NCBI RefSeq assembly: GCF_000829415.1 | Contig: NZ_AP014637.1 | Span: 2,864,001 to 2,928,000 of the forward strand | Origin: Pseudomonas sp. StFLB209 | GTDB taxonomy: Bacteria; Pseudomonadota; Gammaproteobacteria; Pseudomonadales; Pseudomonadaceae | Direction of reading: 5' to 3' | DNA: 64,000 bases | Shown: piece after piece, positions 38,309-47,905 of the stretch | How the letters are laid out: every line of letters begins with the position of its first letter | Numbering within the stretch: the stretch's first letter is position 1 | Notes under the pieces: generated by a model | Told to the model about the DNA's origin: nothing | The model's database searches: none | Seen by the model: only the letters and a program-made list of their open reading frames with translations | Program-made: the position numbers and the translations under genes

Positions 38309-38809
38309 TTACTCGTGGTCCTTGCGTGGTGTGTCTGAATGTTGGGGTTCGTCGCTCTCGTCGTCCGCGTAGGGATCCGGGTAGCCCAGCTCCTCAAGCA
38401 ACGTTCGTTCCAGCGCTTCCATTTCTTCGGCTTCCTCATCGTCGATGTGGTCGTAGCCGAGCAAGTGCAGGCAACCATGGATAACCATGTGCGCCCAGTG
38501 CGCATCAACGCTCTTGCCTTGCTCCTGCGCTTCGCGATTGACCACTGCCACGCAGATGACCAGATCGCCAAGCAGCGGAATATCCAGCAACTCGTCAGGA
38601 ACGTCGGCCGGGAACGACAGAACGTTGGTGGCGTAATCCTTTTGCCGCCAGATGTGATTGAGCTCGCGGCCTTCGGTTTCATCCACCAGCCGGATGGTCA
38701 TTTCCGAGTCGGCCTTGCGCTGGCGCAAGCCCATTTCACACCACAGGCGAAACTGGGCTTGAGTCGGTGCCGCATCCTTGCTGGCGATTTGCAGGTCCAG
38801 CTCAAGCAT
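38309..38809 (-). CDS. ybeY: Endoribonuclease YbeY
   Basis: A 166-residue metal-dependent RNase used in 16S rRNA 3' maturation and ribosome quality control. The zinc motif [15 protein letters not shown] carries the three histidines, preceded by [10 protein letters not shown]. An acidic tail ([13 protein letters not shown]) extends past the usual end. The start at 38809 overlaps the end of phoH by eight bases. Confidence 0.95.
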   Translation of the reverse strand: MLELDLQIASKDAAPTQAQFRLWCEMGLRQRKADSEMTIRLVDETEGRELNHIWRQKDYATNVLSFPADVPDELLDIPLLGDLVICVAVVNREAQEQGKSVDAHWAHMVIHGCLHLLGYDHIDDEEAEEMEALERTLLEELGYPDPYADDESDEPQHSDTPRKDHE

Positions 38810-39812
38810 CGCGGTCGCCGCCCCGCTGGTTCGTGGCCGGGTCGGCGTGCTGCGTTTCGAAGCGCTCGTAGGCCTCGACGATGCGTTGCACCAGCGGATG
38901 ACGCACGACATCTTTGGGCTTGAAGTGGGTGAAACTGATACCCGGCACATCCTTGAGCACCTCGATGACGTGCGCCAGGCCCGATTTTGTGCCGCGTGGC
39001 AGGTCGACCTGGGTGATGTCACCGGTGATCACGGCGGTGGAGCCGAAGCCAATACGGGTCAGGAACATTTTCATCTGCTCGACGGTGGTGTTCTGACTCT
39101 CGTCGAGAATGATGAAGCTGTTATTAAGGGTGCGACCACGCATGTAGGCCAGCGGAGCAATTTCGATGACCTGCTTTTCGATCAGCTTGGCTACGTATTC
39201 GAAGCCGAGCATCTCGTAAAGCGCATCGTAGAGCGGACGCAGGTAGGGGTCGATCTTCTGCGCCAGGTCACCGGGCAGAAAACCCAGCTTCTCGCCCGCT
39301 TCGACCGCCGGACGCACCAGCAGGATGCGGCGGATCTGCTCGCGCTCCAGCGCATCGACGGCGCAAGCCACCGCCAGGTAGGTCTTGCCGGTACCGGCCG
39401 GACCGATGCCGAAGTTGATGTCGTTGCCGAGAATCGATTTGACGTAGCGCTGCTGGTTGAAACCCCGCGGCCGGATCATGCCTTTCTTGGTGCGCAGCGC
39501 GACACTGGGGTCAGCGGCGGGACCGGCATTCATGGCCTCGATGCCCGACTCCTGGAGGAACAGATGCACCATGTCCGGGGTCAGGTCAGAGCCTTTGGTC
39601 TCCCGGTACAGCAAGCGCAGCAGGTTTTCCGCAGAAGACGTGCGTTGGGCGTCGCCGATCAGCTCGAACTGATTGCCCCGGTTACGGATCTCGATATCCA
39701 GGCGCTGTTCGATCAGGCGCAGATGCTCGTCGAGTTGTCCGCACAGGTTGGCGAAACGATGGGCCTCGAAAGGTTCGAGGATGAAACGATGAGGTTCTAT
39801 GGGTGCGTTCAA
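38802..39812 (-). CDS. PhoH-like ATPase (YbeZ)
   Basis: A 336-residue PhoH-family protein. The N-terminal region ([20 protein letters not shown]) is followed by a P-loop ATPase core with Walker [16 protein letters not shown] and Walker [12 protein letters not shown]. PhoH-like YbeZ interacts with YbeY in ribosome maturation. The start is difficult: a TTG at 39812 matches where I recall homologues beginning, and an upstream frame to 39974 adds 54 poorly conserved residues. It is the first gene of the phoH-ybeY-corC-lnt operon. Confidence 0.85.
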   Translation of the reverse strand: MNAPIEPHRFILEPFEAHRFANLCGQLDEHLRLIEQRLDIEIRNRGNQFELIGDAQRTSSAENLLRLLYRETKGSDLTPDMVHLFLQESGIEAMNAGPAADPSVALRTKKGMIRPRGFNQQRYVKSILGNDINFGIGPAGTGKTYLAVACAVDALEREQIRRILLVRPAVEAGEKLGFLPGDLAQKIDPYLRPLYDALYEMLGFEYVAKLIEKQVIEIAPLAYMRGRTLNNSFIILDESQNTTVEQMKMFLTRIGFGSTAVITGDITQVDLPRGTKSGLAHVIEVLKDVPGISFTHFKPKDVVRHPLVQRIVEAYERFETQHADPATNQRGGDRDA

Positions 39813-39940
39813 GGTCTTTTTTAGCCGCCCGACGGCTGTTGAATTGAACTGAAGAATAACCCCAGTGTTCGCTGTGGGAAAGCTCTGACTTGTAATTGGT
39901 TGGCAGCGAGCGGGGTGATCTGCCCAGGCCGAGGTCGCCC

Positions 39941-40072
39941 CTACAGGGTAATGCCGATCAGTCAAGGACAACACGGTCCTGTGGGAGGCAGCTTTGCTGG
40001 CGACTGCTCTGGTGAGGCCCGCGCAAATGCACCGGCTTTACTGGCCCTGTCGCGAGCAAAGCTCCCTCCCAC
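39941..40072. repeat. REP doublet (REPIN-like) with flanking GGTAATGCC motif
   Basis: Two 23-base REP words, GTGGGAGGCAGCTTTGCTGG at 39981 and its inverse at 40050-40072, face each other with two mismatches, so the 92 bases between their outer ends can fold as one hairpin. Just upstream (39941-39966) lies a motif ending GATCAGTCAAG that also borders the REP cluster at 61970-62415. Confidence 0.7.
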
Positions 40073-40099
40073 GGGGGCTAGCCAAGCCCGATAGTTGCC

Positions 40100-41428
40100 T
40101 TACTGCAACAACGACCCACGCAACGAGTGCGGCTGCGCATCATCAATATGCACATCGACAAAATGCCCGATCAACCGCGGGTTATCACACGTAAAGTTGA
40201 CGATGCGATTGTTCTCGGTACGCCCCTGCAACTGCCCCGGATCCTTCCTGGAGTAATCGGTCACCAGAATCCGCTGGGTGCTGCCGACCATTTGTCGGCT
40301 GATCTCAAAGCCCTGCTGATTCAGGCGGTGCTGCAAGGCATTAAGCCGCTGCTTCTTCACCTCTTCCGGGGTTTCGTCCTTCAGGTCTGCGGCCGGCGTA
40401 CCAGGGCGCGGGCTGTAGATGAACGAGAACGAGAAATCGAAGCCTACATCCTGAACCAGCTTCATGGTGTTCTCGAAGTCTTTCTCGGTTTCGCCAGGAA
40501 AACCAATGATGAAGTCCGAACTGATGCAAATGTCTGGCACCGCCGCCTTGAGCTTGCGCAACCGCGACTTGTACTCCAGCACAGTATGGTTGCGCTTCAT
40601 CGCCGCCAGAACCCGGTCAGAGCCTGACTGCACCGGCAGGTGCAGGTGTTTGACCAGCTCCGGCACCTCGGCGTGGGCCTGGATCAGGCTGTCGGAGAAC
40701 TCCAGCGGGTGCGAAGTGGTGTAGCGAATCCGGTCGATGCCGTCGATCGCTGCGACCACACGAATCAGGTCGGCCAGATCGGCCACGCTGCCGTCCGGGT
40801 TGGTGCTGCGATAACCGTTGACGTTCTGGCCCAGCAAGGTGACTTCGCGCACACCGTTCTCGGCCAGGTGAATGACTTCACCAATCACGTCATCGAACGG
40901 TCGGCTGACTTCCTCGCCACGGGTATAGGGCACTACACAGAACGTACAGTACTTGCTGCAGCCTTCCATGACCGACACATAAGCGGTCGGGCCATCGACC
41001 CGCGGCTCGGGCAAATGGTCGAACTTTTCGATTTCCGGGAACGAAACGTCAACCTGCGGTTCGCGGCTGACCCGTGCGGCGTCGATCATTTCCGGCAGGC
41101 GGTGCAGGGTCTGTGGACCAAACACCACGTCGACATAAGGGGCCCGGTCGCGGATGGCCGCGCCTTCCTGGCTGGCGACACAGCCGCCGACAGCAATGAC
41201 CATTTCCGGGTTGGCCAGCTTCAGTTCGCGCCAGCGGCCCAACTGGGAATACACCCGATCCTGGGCGCGTTCGCGGATCGAGCAGGTATTGAGCAGAATC
41301 ACGTCGGCATCTTCGGCGCGTGCGGTGACTTCCAGGGCTTGATGCTCGCCCAGCAGGTCGACCATGCGCGAGCTGTCGTACTCGTTCATCTGGCAACCGT
41401 GGGTTTCGATATAAAGCTTCTTGGCCAT
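40100..41428 (-). CDS. miaB: tRNA-2-methylthio-N6-isopentenyladenosine synthase MiaB
   Basis: A 442-residue methylthiotransferase that modifies A37 of tRNAs reading UNN codons. The N-terminal UPF0004 domain has its three cysteines ([34 protein letters not shown]), the radical SAM domain has [16 protein letters not shown], and a C-terminal TRAM domain closes the protein. The start at 41428 matches [12 protein letters not shown]. It is monocistronic and divergent from the DUF1820 gene. Confidence 0.96.
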   Translation of the reverse strand: MAKKLYIETHGCQMNEYDSSRMVDLLGEHQALEVTARAEDADVILLNTCSIRERAQDRVYSQLGRWRELKLANPEMVIAVGGCVASQEGAAIRDRAPYVDVVFGPQTLHRLPEMIDAARVSREPQVDVSFPEIEKFDHLPEPRVDGPTAYVSVMEGCSKYCTFCVVPYTRGEEVSRPFDDVIGEVIHLAENGVREVTLLGQNVNGYRSTNPDGSVADLADLIRVVAAIDGIDRIRYTTSHPLEFSDSLIQAHAEVPELVKHLHLPVQSGSDRVLAAMKRNHTVLEYKSRLRKLKAAVPDICISSDFIIGFPGETEKDFENTMKLVQDVGFDFSFSFIYSPRPGTPAADLKDETPEEVKKQRLNALQHRLNQQGFEISRQMVGSTQRILVTDYSRKDPGQLQGRTENNRIVNFTCDNPRLIGHFVDVHIDDAQPHSLRGSLLQ

Positions 41429-41558
41429 GCTCAAATAATCTGCTGATTCAAAGAACCGCGCATTATAGGGATGAACTGTGCGGTCTTCTAGCGTTGCCGG
41501 TCTGAGCGACGTGCTATAGTTTCGGCCTTTTTTCTGCCAAGCGATCCTTGCCGCAACC

Positions 41559-41885
41559 ATGACCAAACGTGAATCTCCCATCTACAAAGTGATCTTCCTC
41601 AACCAGGGCCAGGTGTTCGAAATGTACGCCAAGCAGATCTATCAGAGTGATCTGTGGGGATTTCTTGAGGTGGAAGAGTTTGTCTTTGGCGAGCGAACCA
41701 CCGTGGTCGTCGACCCCAGTGAAGAAAAGCTCAAGGCGCAATTCGAGGGCGTGGTGCGCAGTTTTGTGCCGATGCATTCGATCGTGCGCATCGACGAGGT
41801 CGAGCGGATGGGCACGCCGAAGATCAGTGAGGCGAAAGGCACCGGCAATGTAATGCCGTTTCCGGTACCGATGCCGGAGAAATAA
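41559..41885 (+). CDS. DUF1820 family protein
   Basis: A 108-residue cytoplasmic protein that I recognise as the DUF1820 family, well conserved in Pseudomonas. Characteristic parts are [23 protein letters not shown] and [26 protein letters not shown]. The function is unknown. It is divergent from miaB with 130 bases between and ends three bases before the convergent SEL1 gene. Confidence 0.88.
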   Translation: MTKRESPIYKVIFLNQGQVFEMYAKQIYQSDLWGFLEVEEFVFGERTTVVVDPSEEKLKAQFEGVVRSFVPMHSIVRIDEVERMGTPKISEAKGTGNVMPFPVPMPEK

Positions 41886-41888
41886 TGC

Positions 41889-42440
41889 TTAAGGCAGCGG
41901 CGAGAACGGCGTCCGCCCTTCGGCTGTCTGCAACTCCAGAAGGTACTTGCGGAAGATCTGCCCGAGTACCTGGGTGGCGGCCTCCAGCTCGCTGCGCTGC
42001 ATCTTTGCCGAGACTTCGTCAGCTGCGTCAAGGGCATCTTCTGCGCCGTTGACCGCCGCCATCTTCAGAATCACGTAAGCCTGGATGTTGTTCATCGGCA
42101 CGCCTTCGCCGGCCGCGAACATCGAACCCAGCCGGTATTGCGCCTGGGCATGACCCTGCAGCGACGCTTTCTCGAAGTAATCAAGTGCCTGCGCCAGATC
42201 GCGAGATGTCTGTTTGCCCTCGTAGTAGAACTCGCCCAACTCGTATTGCGCCTGTGCATCCCCGGACTGTGCGGCCTGTTTGCACGCCGCCAGGGCGTCG
42301 GGCAGGTTTTCCGGCAGTGTATTGAGGGTGCAACGACCCATCGCTGGAATCAGCAGCGAGTTGCCACCTGCGGCGTGGGCCAGCAGGGGAAAGATAAGCA
42401 ACAGGCAGCCCAATGCAAGGGTGCGGCCGGTGCGGTTCAT
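41889..42440 (-). CDS. Exported SEL1/tetratricopeptide-repeat protein
   Basis: A 183-residue protein with a signal peptide (hydrophobic LALGCLLLIFPLLAHA, cut after AHA). Two SEL1-like repeats follow at about residues 55-130 (AQYELGEFYYEGKQTSRDLAQALDYFEKAS, AQYRLGSMFAAGEGVPMNNIQAYVILKMA). Such proteins are periplasmic scaffolds; nothing points to a specific partner. The start at 42440 gives the clean signal peptide, and the longer frame to 42521 does not. Confidence 0.82.
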   Translation of the reverse strand: MNRTGRTLALGCLLLIFPLLAHAAGGNSLLIPAMGRCTLNTLPENLPDALAACKQAAQSGDAQAQYELGEFYYEGKQTSRDLAQALDYFEKASLQGHAQAQYRLGSMFAAGEGVPMNNIQAYVILKMAAVNGAEDALDAADEVSAKMQRSELEAATQVLGQIFRKYLLELQTAEGRTPFSPLP

Positions 42441-42620
42441 GGGAGTCGACTTACCTCTGGATAAGGTGCGGGCGAAAAAGGTGCGGGCTGGGCCCGTACA
42501 GCGAAAGGTGCTGGCGCGCATTATGAAATAAGCTGAGGCAACCTTACAAAGTGTTTACGGTTTTTCTGCTGCACGGCTTTTAAAACGCTTGTTTTTAGAG
42601 GGTAAAGCACTAAGCCGGTG

Positions 42621-42647
42621 CCAGCCCTGATGAGTGATCAGGGCTGG
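42621..42647 (-). terminator. Hairpin downstream of hemL
   Basis: A perfect 11-base stem (CCAGCCCTGAT and its complement) with a five-base loop starts nine bases past the hemL stop. No T-run follows directly, so it may act with Rho or as a 3'-end stabiliser. Confidence 0.6.
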
Positions 42648-42655
42648 CCGATGGA

Positions 42656-43939
42656 TTATTTCAGCGCTGCAAACGCCTTTTCAGCCGCATCCAGGGTCAG
42701 TTGCAGCTCGGCTTCGCCGTGGGCGATGGAGGTGAAACCGGCCTCGAAGGCACTTGGCGCCAGGTACACGCCGCCGTCGAGCATCAGGTGGAAGAAGCGC
42801 TTGAAGCGTTCGGCATCGCTGCTCATCACGTCCTGAAAGGTCACGATGTCTTTCAGTTCAGTGAAGTACAGGCCGAACATGCCACCGGCCTGAGTGGTGG
42901 TGAAGGCAATACCGGCGGCATCGGCACGCGCCTGCAGACCGGCGAGCAGACGGCCGGTGAAGGCTTCAAGTTCGTCATGAAAGCCCGGGCGGCTGATCAG
43001 GCGCAGGGTGGTCAGGCCGGCGGCCATCGCCAGCGGGTTGCCCGACAGGGTACCGGCCTGATAGACCGGGCCCAGCGGTGCGATGTGCGACATGATTTCG
43101 CGCTTGCCGCCGAAGCAGCCCACCGGCATGCCGCCGCCAATGATCTTGCCGAATGTCGACAGGTCCGGAGTCACCTCGTAGTAAGCCTGCGCGCCGCCCA
43201 GGGCGACCCGGAAGCCGGTCATCACTTCGTCGAAGATCAGCACCACGCCGTGCTCATCGCACAGGTCACGCAGGCCTTGCAGGTAGCCTGGCGCTGGCGG
43301 TACGCAGTTCATGTTGCCGGCCACCGGCTCGACGATGATGCATGCCACTTCCTGACCCACTTCGGCCAGCATCTGGCGGGCAGCCGACAGGTCGTTGAAT
43401 GGCAGGGTCAGGGTGTGTTTGGCGAACGCCGCCGGTACGCCGGGTGAGCTTGGCACGCCGAGGGTCAGCGCGCCGGAACCGGCCTTGACCAGCAGGCTGT
43501 CGGAGTGACCGTGATAGCAGCCTTCGAACTTGATGATGCTGTCGCGGCCGGTGTAGCCGCGGGCCAGGCGAATGGCGCTCATGGTCGCCTCGGTGCCCGA
43601 GCTGACCATGCGCACCATTTCCATGGACGGTACCAGGCTGCACACCAGGTCGGCCATTTCGGTTTCCATGGCGGTCGGCGCGCCATAGGACAGGCCGTGC
43701 TCCAACTGGCTGCGCACTGCATCGAGCACCTCCGGATGGCTGTGACCAAGAATCATCGGCCCCCAGGAACCCACGTAATCGACATAGCGTTTGTCGTCTT
43801 CGTCCGTTACATAGGCGCCCGCAGCATGTTTGAAGAACAGCGGCGTGCCGCCCACGCTCTTGAACGCTCGCACCGGAGAGTTGACGCCTCCGGGGATGTG
43901 TTTTTGGGCATTGGCGAACAATGTTTCGGAACGGGACAT
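42656..43939 (-). CDS. hemL: Glutamate-1-semialdehyde 2,1-aminomutase
   Basis: A 427-residue PLP enzyme that makes 5-aminolevulinate, the first tetrapyrrole precursor in the C5 pathway. The PLP lysine is K265 in [14 protein letters not shown]. Other marks are [16 protein letters not shown] near the start, [18 protein letters not shown] and [12 protein letters not shown]. The start at 43939 corresponds to MSRSETLF. It is divergent from the Ada-AlkA fusion gene with about 150 bases between. Confidence 0.97.
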   Translation of the reverse strand: MSRSETLFANAQKHIPGGVNSPVRAFKSVGGTPLFFKHAAGAYVTDEDDKRYVDYVGSWGPMILGHSHPEVLDAVRSQLEHGLSYGAPTAMETEMADLVCSLVPSMEMVRMVSSGTEATMSAIRLARGYTGRDSIIKFEGCYHGHSDSLLVKAGSGALTLGVPSSPGVPAAFAKHTLTLPFNDLSAARQMLAEVGQEVACIIVEPVAGNMNCVPPAPGYLQGLRDLCDEHGVVLIFDEVMTGFRVALGGAQAYYEVTPDLSTFGKIIGGGMPVGCFGGKREIMSHIAPLGPVYQAGTLSGNPLAMAAGLTTLRLISRPGFHDELEAFTGRLLAGLQARADAAGIAFTTTQAGGMFGLYFTELKDIVTFQDVMSSDAERFKRFFHLMLDGGVYLAPSAFEAGFTSIAHGEAELQLTLDAAEKAFAALK

Positions 43940-44087
43940 GATCGGGTCTCTGCTTTTGAAACGGAAATCGGGTTTGCGCCAGTGCTGGTGGCGCAAGAGG
44001 TGGCACTATAACAAATGCCTCGGCAGCCCGGTTGTCGATGTCCGATTTCAGCCAGACTTTCGCCCGGCACAGGGTTACAGTCGGCCC

Positions 44088-45533
44088 ATGAACAGACTCG
44101 ATCCGCAAACCTGCTATGCCGCCTTCGTGGCCCGTGACCGTCGCTTCGATGGCTGGTTTTTCATGGGCGTCTCGTCGACCGGTATCTACTGCCGGCCGGT
44201 CTGCCCGGTGCGCGCACCGCTGGCCAGCAATTGCACCTTCTATAGCAGTGCAGCGGCGGCTGAGCAGGCCGGTTATCGGCCATGCCTGCGCTGTCGTCCC
44301 GAACTGGCCCCAGGGCACGCGGCATTGGATGTTTCCGGACATCTGGCGCAGGCCGCGGCGCGCCTGATCGAGCAAGGCTACCTCAATGGTCGCAGCCTGG
44401 AGGATCTGGCGCAGCGGGTCGGGGTGACGGCCCGGCATCTGCGGCGGATCTTCGAGGCCGAATTCGGTGTGGGGCTGGTCGGCTATGCCCAGACCCAGAA
44501 GCTGCTGACCGCCAAGCGGCTGCTGACTGACACTGGCCTGCCCATGGCCGAGGTGGCCCTGGCTTCGGGGTTTGGCAGTGTGCGGCGCTTCAATGATGTG
44601 TTTCTGGCGCGCTACGGCCTTAACCCATCGCGGCTGCGCAAGACGCGCCAGGCATCACTGACCCAGGGCCTGCGTTTCGAACTGGCCTACCGGCCGCCTT
44701 TCGCCTGGCGAGGGGTGCTGGCTTTTCTGGCGCAGCGCTGCATTGCCGGGGTCGAGAGTGTCGAGCCAGAGCGTTATAGCCGACTGATCGAGGTCGAGCA
44801 GGGCGGCACACGCCTGGCAGGCTGGATCAATGTCAGTCATGTCGGCAAGCGCCATGCCCTGCAAGTCGAGGTCTCCAGCTCATTACAACCGGCCATCGTT
44901 CAGGTGTTGGGGCTGGTTCGTCGGGTGTTCGATACCGGCTGCCGACCCGATCTGGTCGATGAACACCTCGGCACGCTGGTCGATGGTTTGCCGGGCATGC
45001 GCGTGCCGGGGACGTTCGACGGTTTCGAGATTGCCGTGCGTGCGGTGGTGGGCCAGCAGATTTCGGTGCTGCGGGCGCGGCAGATTCTCGGTCGCATCGC
45101 CGAGCGCTATGGCACCCCGGTGGCGGGCGCGCCTGCCGGGCTGCGCCATGCCTTTGCGGCTGCGCCAGTGATTGCCGGGTTGCAATCGCAGGCGCTGATC
45201 GATTGTGGGCTGATCGGTATCCGTGCCGAAGCGATCATCGAGGTCGCCAGGCAAGTGACGGCAGGCGCCATTGTGCTGGAGCCACTGGTGCCGTTGCAGC
45301 CGACCCTGGCCGCGTTGCGGCAGATCCGCGGGATTGGCGAGTGGACCGTGCAATACATTGCCATGCGGGCGCTGGGCTGGCCCAATGCGTTCCCGCAGGG
45401 TGATGCGGTGCTGAAAAAATACCTGGGTTGCGCCACTGCCGCGCAACTCGATGACTACGCCAGCCGCTGGGCTCCCTGGCGCGCGTATGCGGTGGTGCAT
45501 CTGTGGCGGTTGAGTGAGGAGGCAAAACGATGA
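44088..45533 (+). CDS. Ada N-terminal / AraC regulator fused to AlkA DNA glycosylase
   Basis: A 481-residue fusion. Residues 5-75 are the Ada zinc domain with four cysteines (C35, C39, C66, C69). In Ada the first of these takes a methyl group from DNA phosphotriesters, which turns the protein into an activator. Residues about 85-185 are an AraC-type HTH. Residues about 195-300 match AlkA_N, and about 310-478 are HhH-GPD, with the helix-hairpin-helix IRGIGEWTVQYIAMRALG and catalytic D439 in FPQGDAVLKKYLG. Sensor, regulator and repair enzyme are thus one chain. It overlaps ogt by four bases, which supplies the missing C-terminal Ada activity. Confidence 0.93.
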   Translation: MNRLDPQTCYAAFVARDRRFDGWFFMGVSSTGIYCRPVCPVRAPLASNCTFYSSAAAAEQAGYRPCLRCRPELAPGHAALDVSGHLAQAAARLIEQGYLNGRSLEDLAQRVGVTARHLRRIFEAEFGVGLVGYAQTQKLLTAKRLLTDTGLPMAEVALASGFGSVRRFNDVFLARYGLNPSRLRKTRQASLTQGLRFELAYRPPFAWRGVLAFLAQRCIAGVESVEPERYSRLIEVEQGGTRLAGWINVSHVGKRHALQVEVSSSLQPAIVQVLGLVRRVFDTGCRPDLVDEHLGTLVDGLPGMRVPGTFDGFEIAVRAVVGQQISVLRARQILGRIAERYGTPVAGAPAGLRHAFAAAPVIAGLQSQALIDCGLIGIRAEAIIEVARQVTAGAIVLEPLVPLQPTLAALRQIRGIGEWTVQYIAMRALGWPNAFPQGDAVLKKYLGCATAAQLDDYASRWAPWRAYAVVHLWRLSEEAKR

Positions 45534-46027
45534 AACCGGGTTATCTGTTTGTCAGCCCGTTGGGCGATATCGTGCTGCGCGCCGAAGACGACGCATTGAC
45601 CGGCGTGTTCTTTGTTGGTCAGAAGCACTACCCCGAACTGCTGGTGATGCCGGACGACGGCGCATTGCCGCGCATCATTGCCATGGCCCGCGAGCAATTG
45701 CAGGAGTTCTTTAGCGGTGAACGGCAGGTGTTCGAGCTGCCCCTGCGCGCTCGCGGTACGCCGTTTCAGGAACAGGTCTGGCAGGAACTGGCGCGTATTC
45801 CCTATGGCGAACTGCTGTCCTACGGGGCGATGGCAAAAAAAATGGGGCTCAGCGCCGGGCATTCGCGTGCGGTTGGCACCGCCAATGGGCGTAATCCGAT
45901 TTCAATCATCGTGCCGTGTCATCGGGTGGTCGGTGCGGCCGGCGACCTGACCGGCTATGCCGGTGGCGTGGAACGCAAGCGGGCGCTGCTGAGCCTGGAA
46001 GCCGGCAGCGGCTTCAGGCTCATTTGA
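45530..46027 (+). CDS. ogt: Methylated-DNA-[protein]-cysteine S-methyltransferase
   Basis: A 165-residue suicide methyltransferase that removes O6-methyl groups from guanine. The active-site cysteine is C130 in IIVPCHRVVG, with GTANGRNP just before and the asparagine hinge conserved. It is translationally coupled to the Ada-AlkA gene (ATGA overlap), so the pair encodes the functions that E. coli spreads over Ada and AlkA. A dispersed family 1 element follows within five bases of the stop. Confidence 0.94.
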   Translation: MKPGYLFVSPLGDIVLRAEDDALTGVFFVGQKHYPELLVMPDDGALPRIIAMAREQLQEFFSGERQVFELPLRARGTPFQEQVWQELARIPYGELLSYGAMAKKMGLSAGHSRAVGTANGRNPISIIVPCHRVVGAAGDLTGYAGGVERKRALLSLEAGSGFRLI

Positions 46028-46031
46028 TCAG

Positions 46032-46166
46032 CAGGCTGTTGAAAAACTACCTGCTGGCTGGGCGCCTACGGCACTACGCGCGCCATTGCTGCGTTAAAAA
46101 CCGGCTCAAAATGCTCATTTACTGCTCGTAAACTGCGCTTTCTCGCCTACGTTTTTTAACGGCCTG
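46032..46166. repeat. Dispersed element, family 1 copy B (135 bases)
   Basis: The ends CAGGCTGTTGAAAAAC and inverted GTTTTTTAACGGCCTG match at 14 of 16 positions. The interior carries GGCTCAAAATGCTCATTTAC and GTAAACTGCGCT, as in copy A at 10112-10251, but about 30 bases of copy A's right part are missing. It fills the space between convergent ogt and thiE exactly to the thiE stop codon. Confidence 0.75.
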
Positions 46167-46805
46167 TCAGGTGCGGGCCAGCAAATCGTTGAACGCCCGT
46201 GCGCGACGGGTGACTTCGGCCGTGCTGTCGGCGCCGAACAGGCCGTTGACCACCGCCAGCAGGTCGGCACCGTGCTCGATCAGTGGCGCGGCGTTGTCCA
46301 GGGTAATGCCGCCGATCACCGCAATGGGCAGGTTGATTTTGGCACGGACCTGCTCCAGCAACTGCAAGGGCACTGCCGGAGCATCAGGCTTGGTCAGCGA
46401 GTTGAAAAAGCGTCCAAAGGCCACGTAGCTGGCCCCGTCAGCTTTGGCCTGTTCGGCCAGTTCAAGGCGCCCATGACAGGTTGCACCGACGATGGCCTGG
46501 TGACCCAGCAGGGCGCGGGCGCCCGACAGCGAACCGTCGGTCTGGCCCAGGTGCACACCCACACCCAGGCGCGCCGCCAGTTCAGCGTCATCGTTGATGA
46601 TCAATTGGGTCTTGTAGCGTTCGCAGAGCTTCAGCAGCTCACTGGCTTCGCGCAGGCGGCGTGACTCGTCCTGGCTCTTGTCGCGGTACTGCAAGAGCGT
46701 GACGCCACCGTCCAGTGCGGCTTCGACATATGCCAGGAACCTGCCGGCCAGCAACTGGCCGTCGGTGATCGCGTACAGGCCGCGCAGTTTTGAAGGCCGG
46801 CTCAT
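46167..46805 (-). CDS. thiE: Thiamine-phosphate synthase
   Basis: A 212-residue TIM-barrel enzyme that joins HMP pyrophosphate and thiazole phosphate. Typical segments are [72 protein letters not shown] and [27 protein letters not shown]. It overlaps thiD by four bases and is the second gene of a thiD-thiE operon. Confidence 0.95.
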   Translation of the reverse strand: MSRPSKLRGLYAITDGQLLAGRFLAYVEAALDGGVTLLQYRDKSQDESRRLREASELLKLCERYKTQLIINDDAELAARLGVGVHLGQTDGSLSGARALLGHQAIVGATCHGRLELAEQAKADGASYVAFGRFFNSLTKPDAPAVPLQLLEQVRAKINLPIAVIGGITLDNAAPLIEHGADLLAVVNGLFGADSTAEVTRRARAFNDLLART

Positions 46806-47620
46806 GAGCAGAAATCCAGCGGCAGGCGGCGCGGGACAAACTGTCCGCGACCCAGCTGATCGGCGTCGCGCAGGGTGCGCCAGGTGTAGTCCAGGGCTGA
46901 TTGGACAGCGCTGACCAGTTCCTGACCCTGGGCCAGCCGGCCGGCCAGGGCACTTGCCAGGGTGCAGCCTGAACCGTGATAGCTGCCTGGCAGACGCTGG
47001 CAGGTGAAGGTATGCGATGTGCCGCTACGGCTGTACAGGCGGTTATGCACTTGTTGCTCGTCGCCATGCCCGCCGGTAATCAGCAAATGTTCACAGAACG
47101 GCAGCAGGCGTTCGGCGCACTCATCGGCTGTGCCCTCGGGCAACTCCGCAAGAATCCGCGCTTCGGGCAGGTTGGGCGTGGCGATGGTGGCGATCGGCAG
47201 CAGTCGCTCGCGCATGGCAAAGCCGACTTCATCCTTGCCCAGCCGGCCACCGCCGCCAGCGCGCAGCACCGGGTCGCAGACCAGAGGCAGGTGAGGGTGG
47301 GCGCTGAGCAGCGCAACGACGGTATCGACCATCTCGGTAGAACCGAGCATGCCCAGTTTGACGGCGGCCACCGGCGAGTCATTGAGCACGGCGTTGGCCT
47401 GGGCGAGCACCCAGTCACGATCCAGAACGCGGAAGTCGCTGACGTCTACCGTGTCTTGCACGGTCAGGGCCGTCACGGCCGGGGCAGCATGGCAGCCCTG
47501 GGCAAGCAGGGCTTCGATATCGGCCTGCAGGCCGGCGCCACCACTGGGGTCATGGCCGGACAGGCAGAGAACTACGGGGCGGGTGCTATAGATAGTGTTC
47601 ATGGTGCGCGAGCTTATCAT
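46802..47620 (-). CDS. thiD: Hydroxymethylpyrimidine/phosphomethylpyrimidine kinase
   Basis: A ribokinase-fold kinase that phosphorylates HMP and HMP-P for thiamine synthesis. It shows [22 protein letters not shown] near the start, [23 protein letters not shown] and the catalytic [25 protein letters not shown] lies five bases before the ATG at 47620 (272 residues); an ATG at 47602 would give the MNTIYSTRP start seen in homologues I recall. Either is possible. Confidence 0.93.
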   Translation of the reverse strand: MISSRTMNTIYSTRPVVLCLSGHDPSGGAGLQADIEALLAQGCHAAPAVTALTVQDTVDVSDFRVLDRDWVLAQANAVLNDSPVAAVKLGMLGSTEMVDTVVALLSAHPHLPLVCDPVLRAGGGGRLGKDEVGFAMRERLLPIATIATPNLPEARILAELPEGTADECAERLLPFCEHLLITGGHGDEQQVHNRLYSRSGTSHTFTCQRLPGSYHGSGCTLASALAGRLAQGQELVSAVQSALDYTWRTLRDADQLGRGQFVPRRLPLDFCS

Positions 47621-47905
47621 CAAACCCTCCTGGCGCTGTTGCTGGTGGTATGGAATTTTCGTGGCTGCAGGTCACCCCGCAAATGCGATTTGTGCTGAAA
47701 CGGGAACACACTCTGTGACGATTAACAGCTATGCTTGGCTGTCTAGACATTTGGCATACCAACGACGCCAGGGTTTGCATCTGGTAGATGCGCGTCGGTT
47801 GCCTCACCGCTTTTATGGAATCATTCAGCCTGCTTCACGGATGAAACTACTGCAGGGCGTCGCTTCATGGACCGATGAACCGCGACGGACTACCTTGGGG
47901 CTTTC

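Noticed and set aside
45835..45842. Eight-A run in ogt as a second phase-variable site
   Set aside because: It encodes the common lysine pair in the family (MAKKMGL) and is shorter than the rlpA run, so there is little reason to suspect switching.
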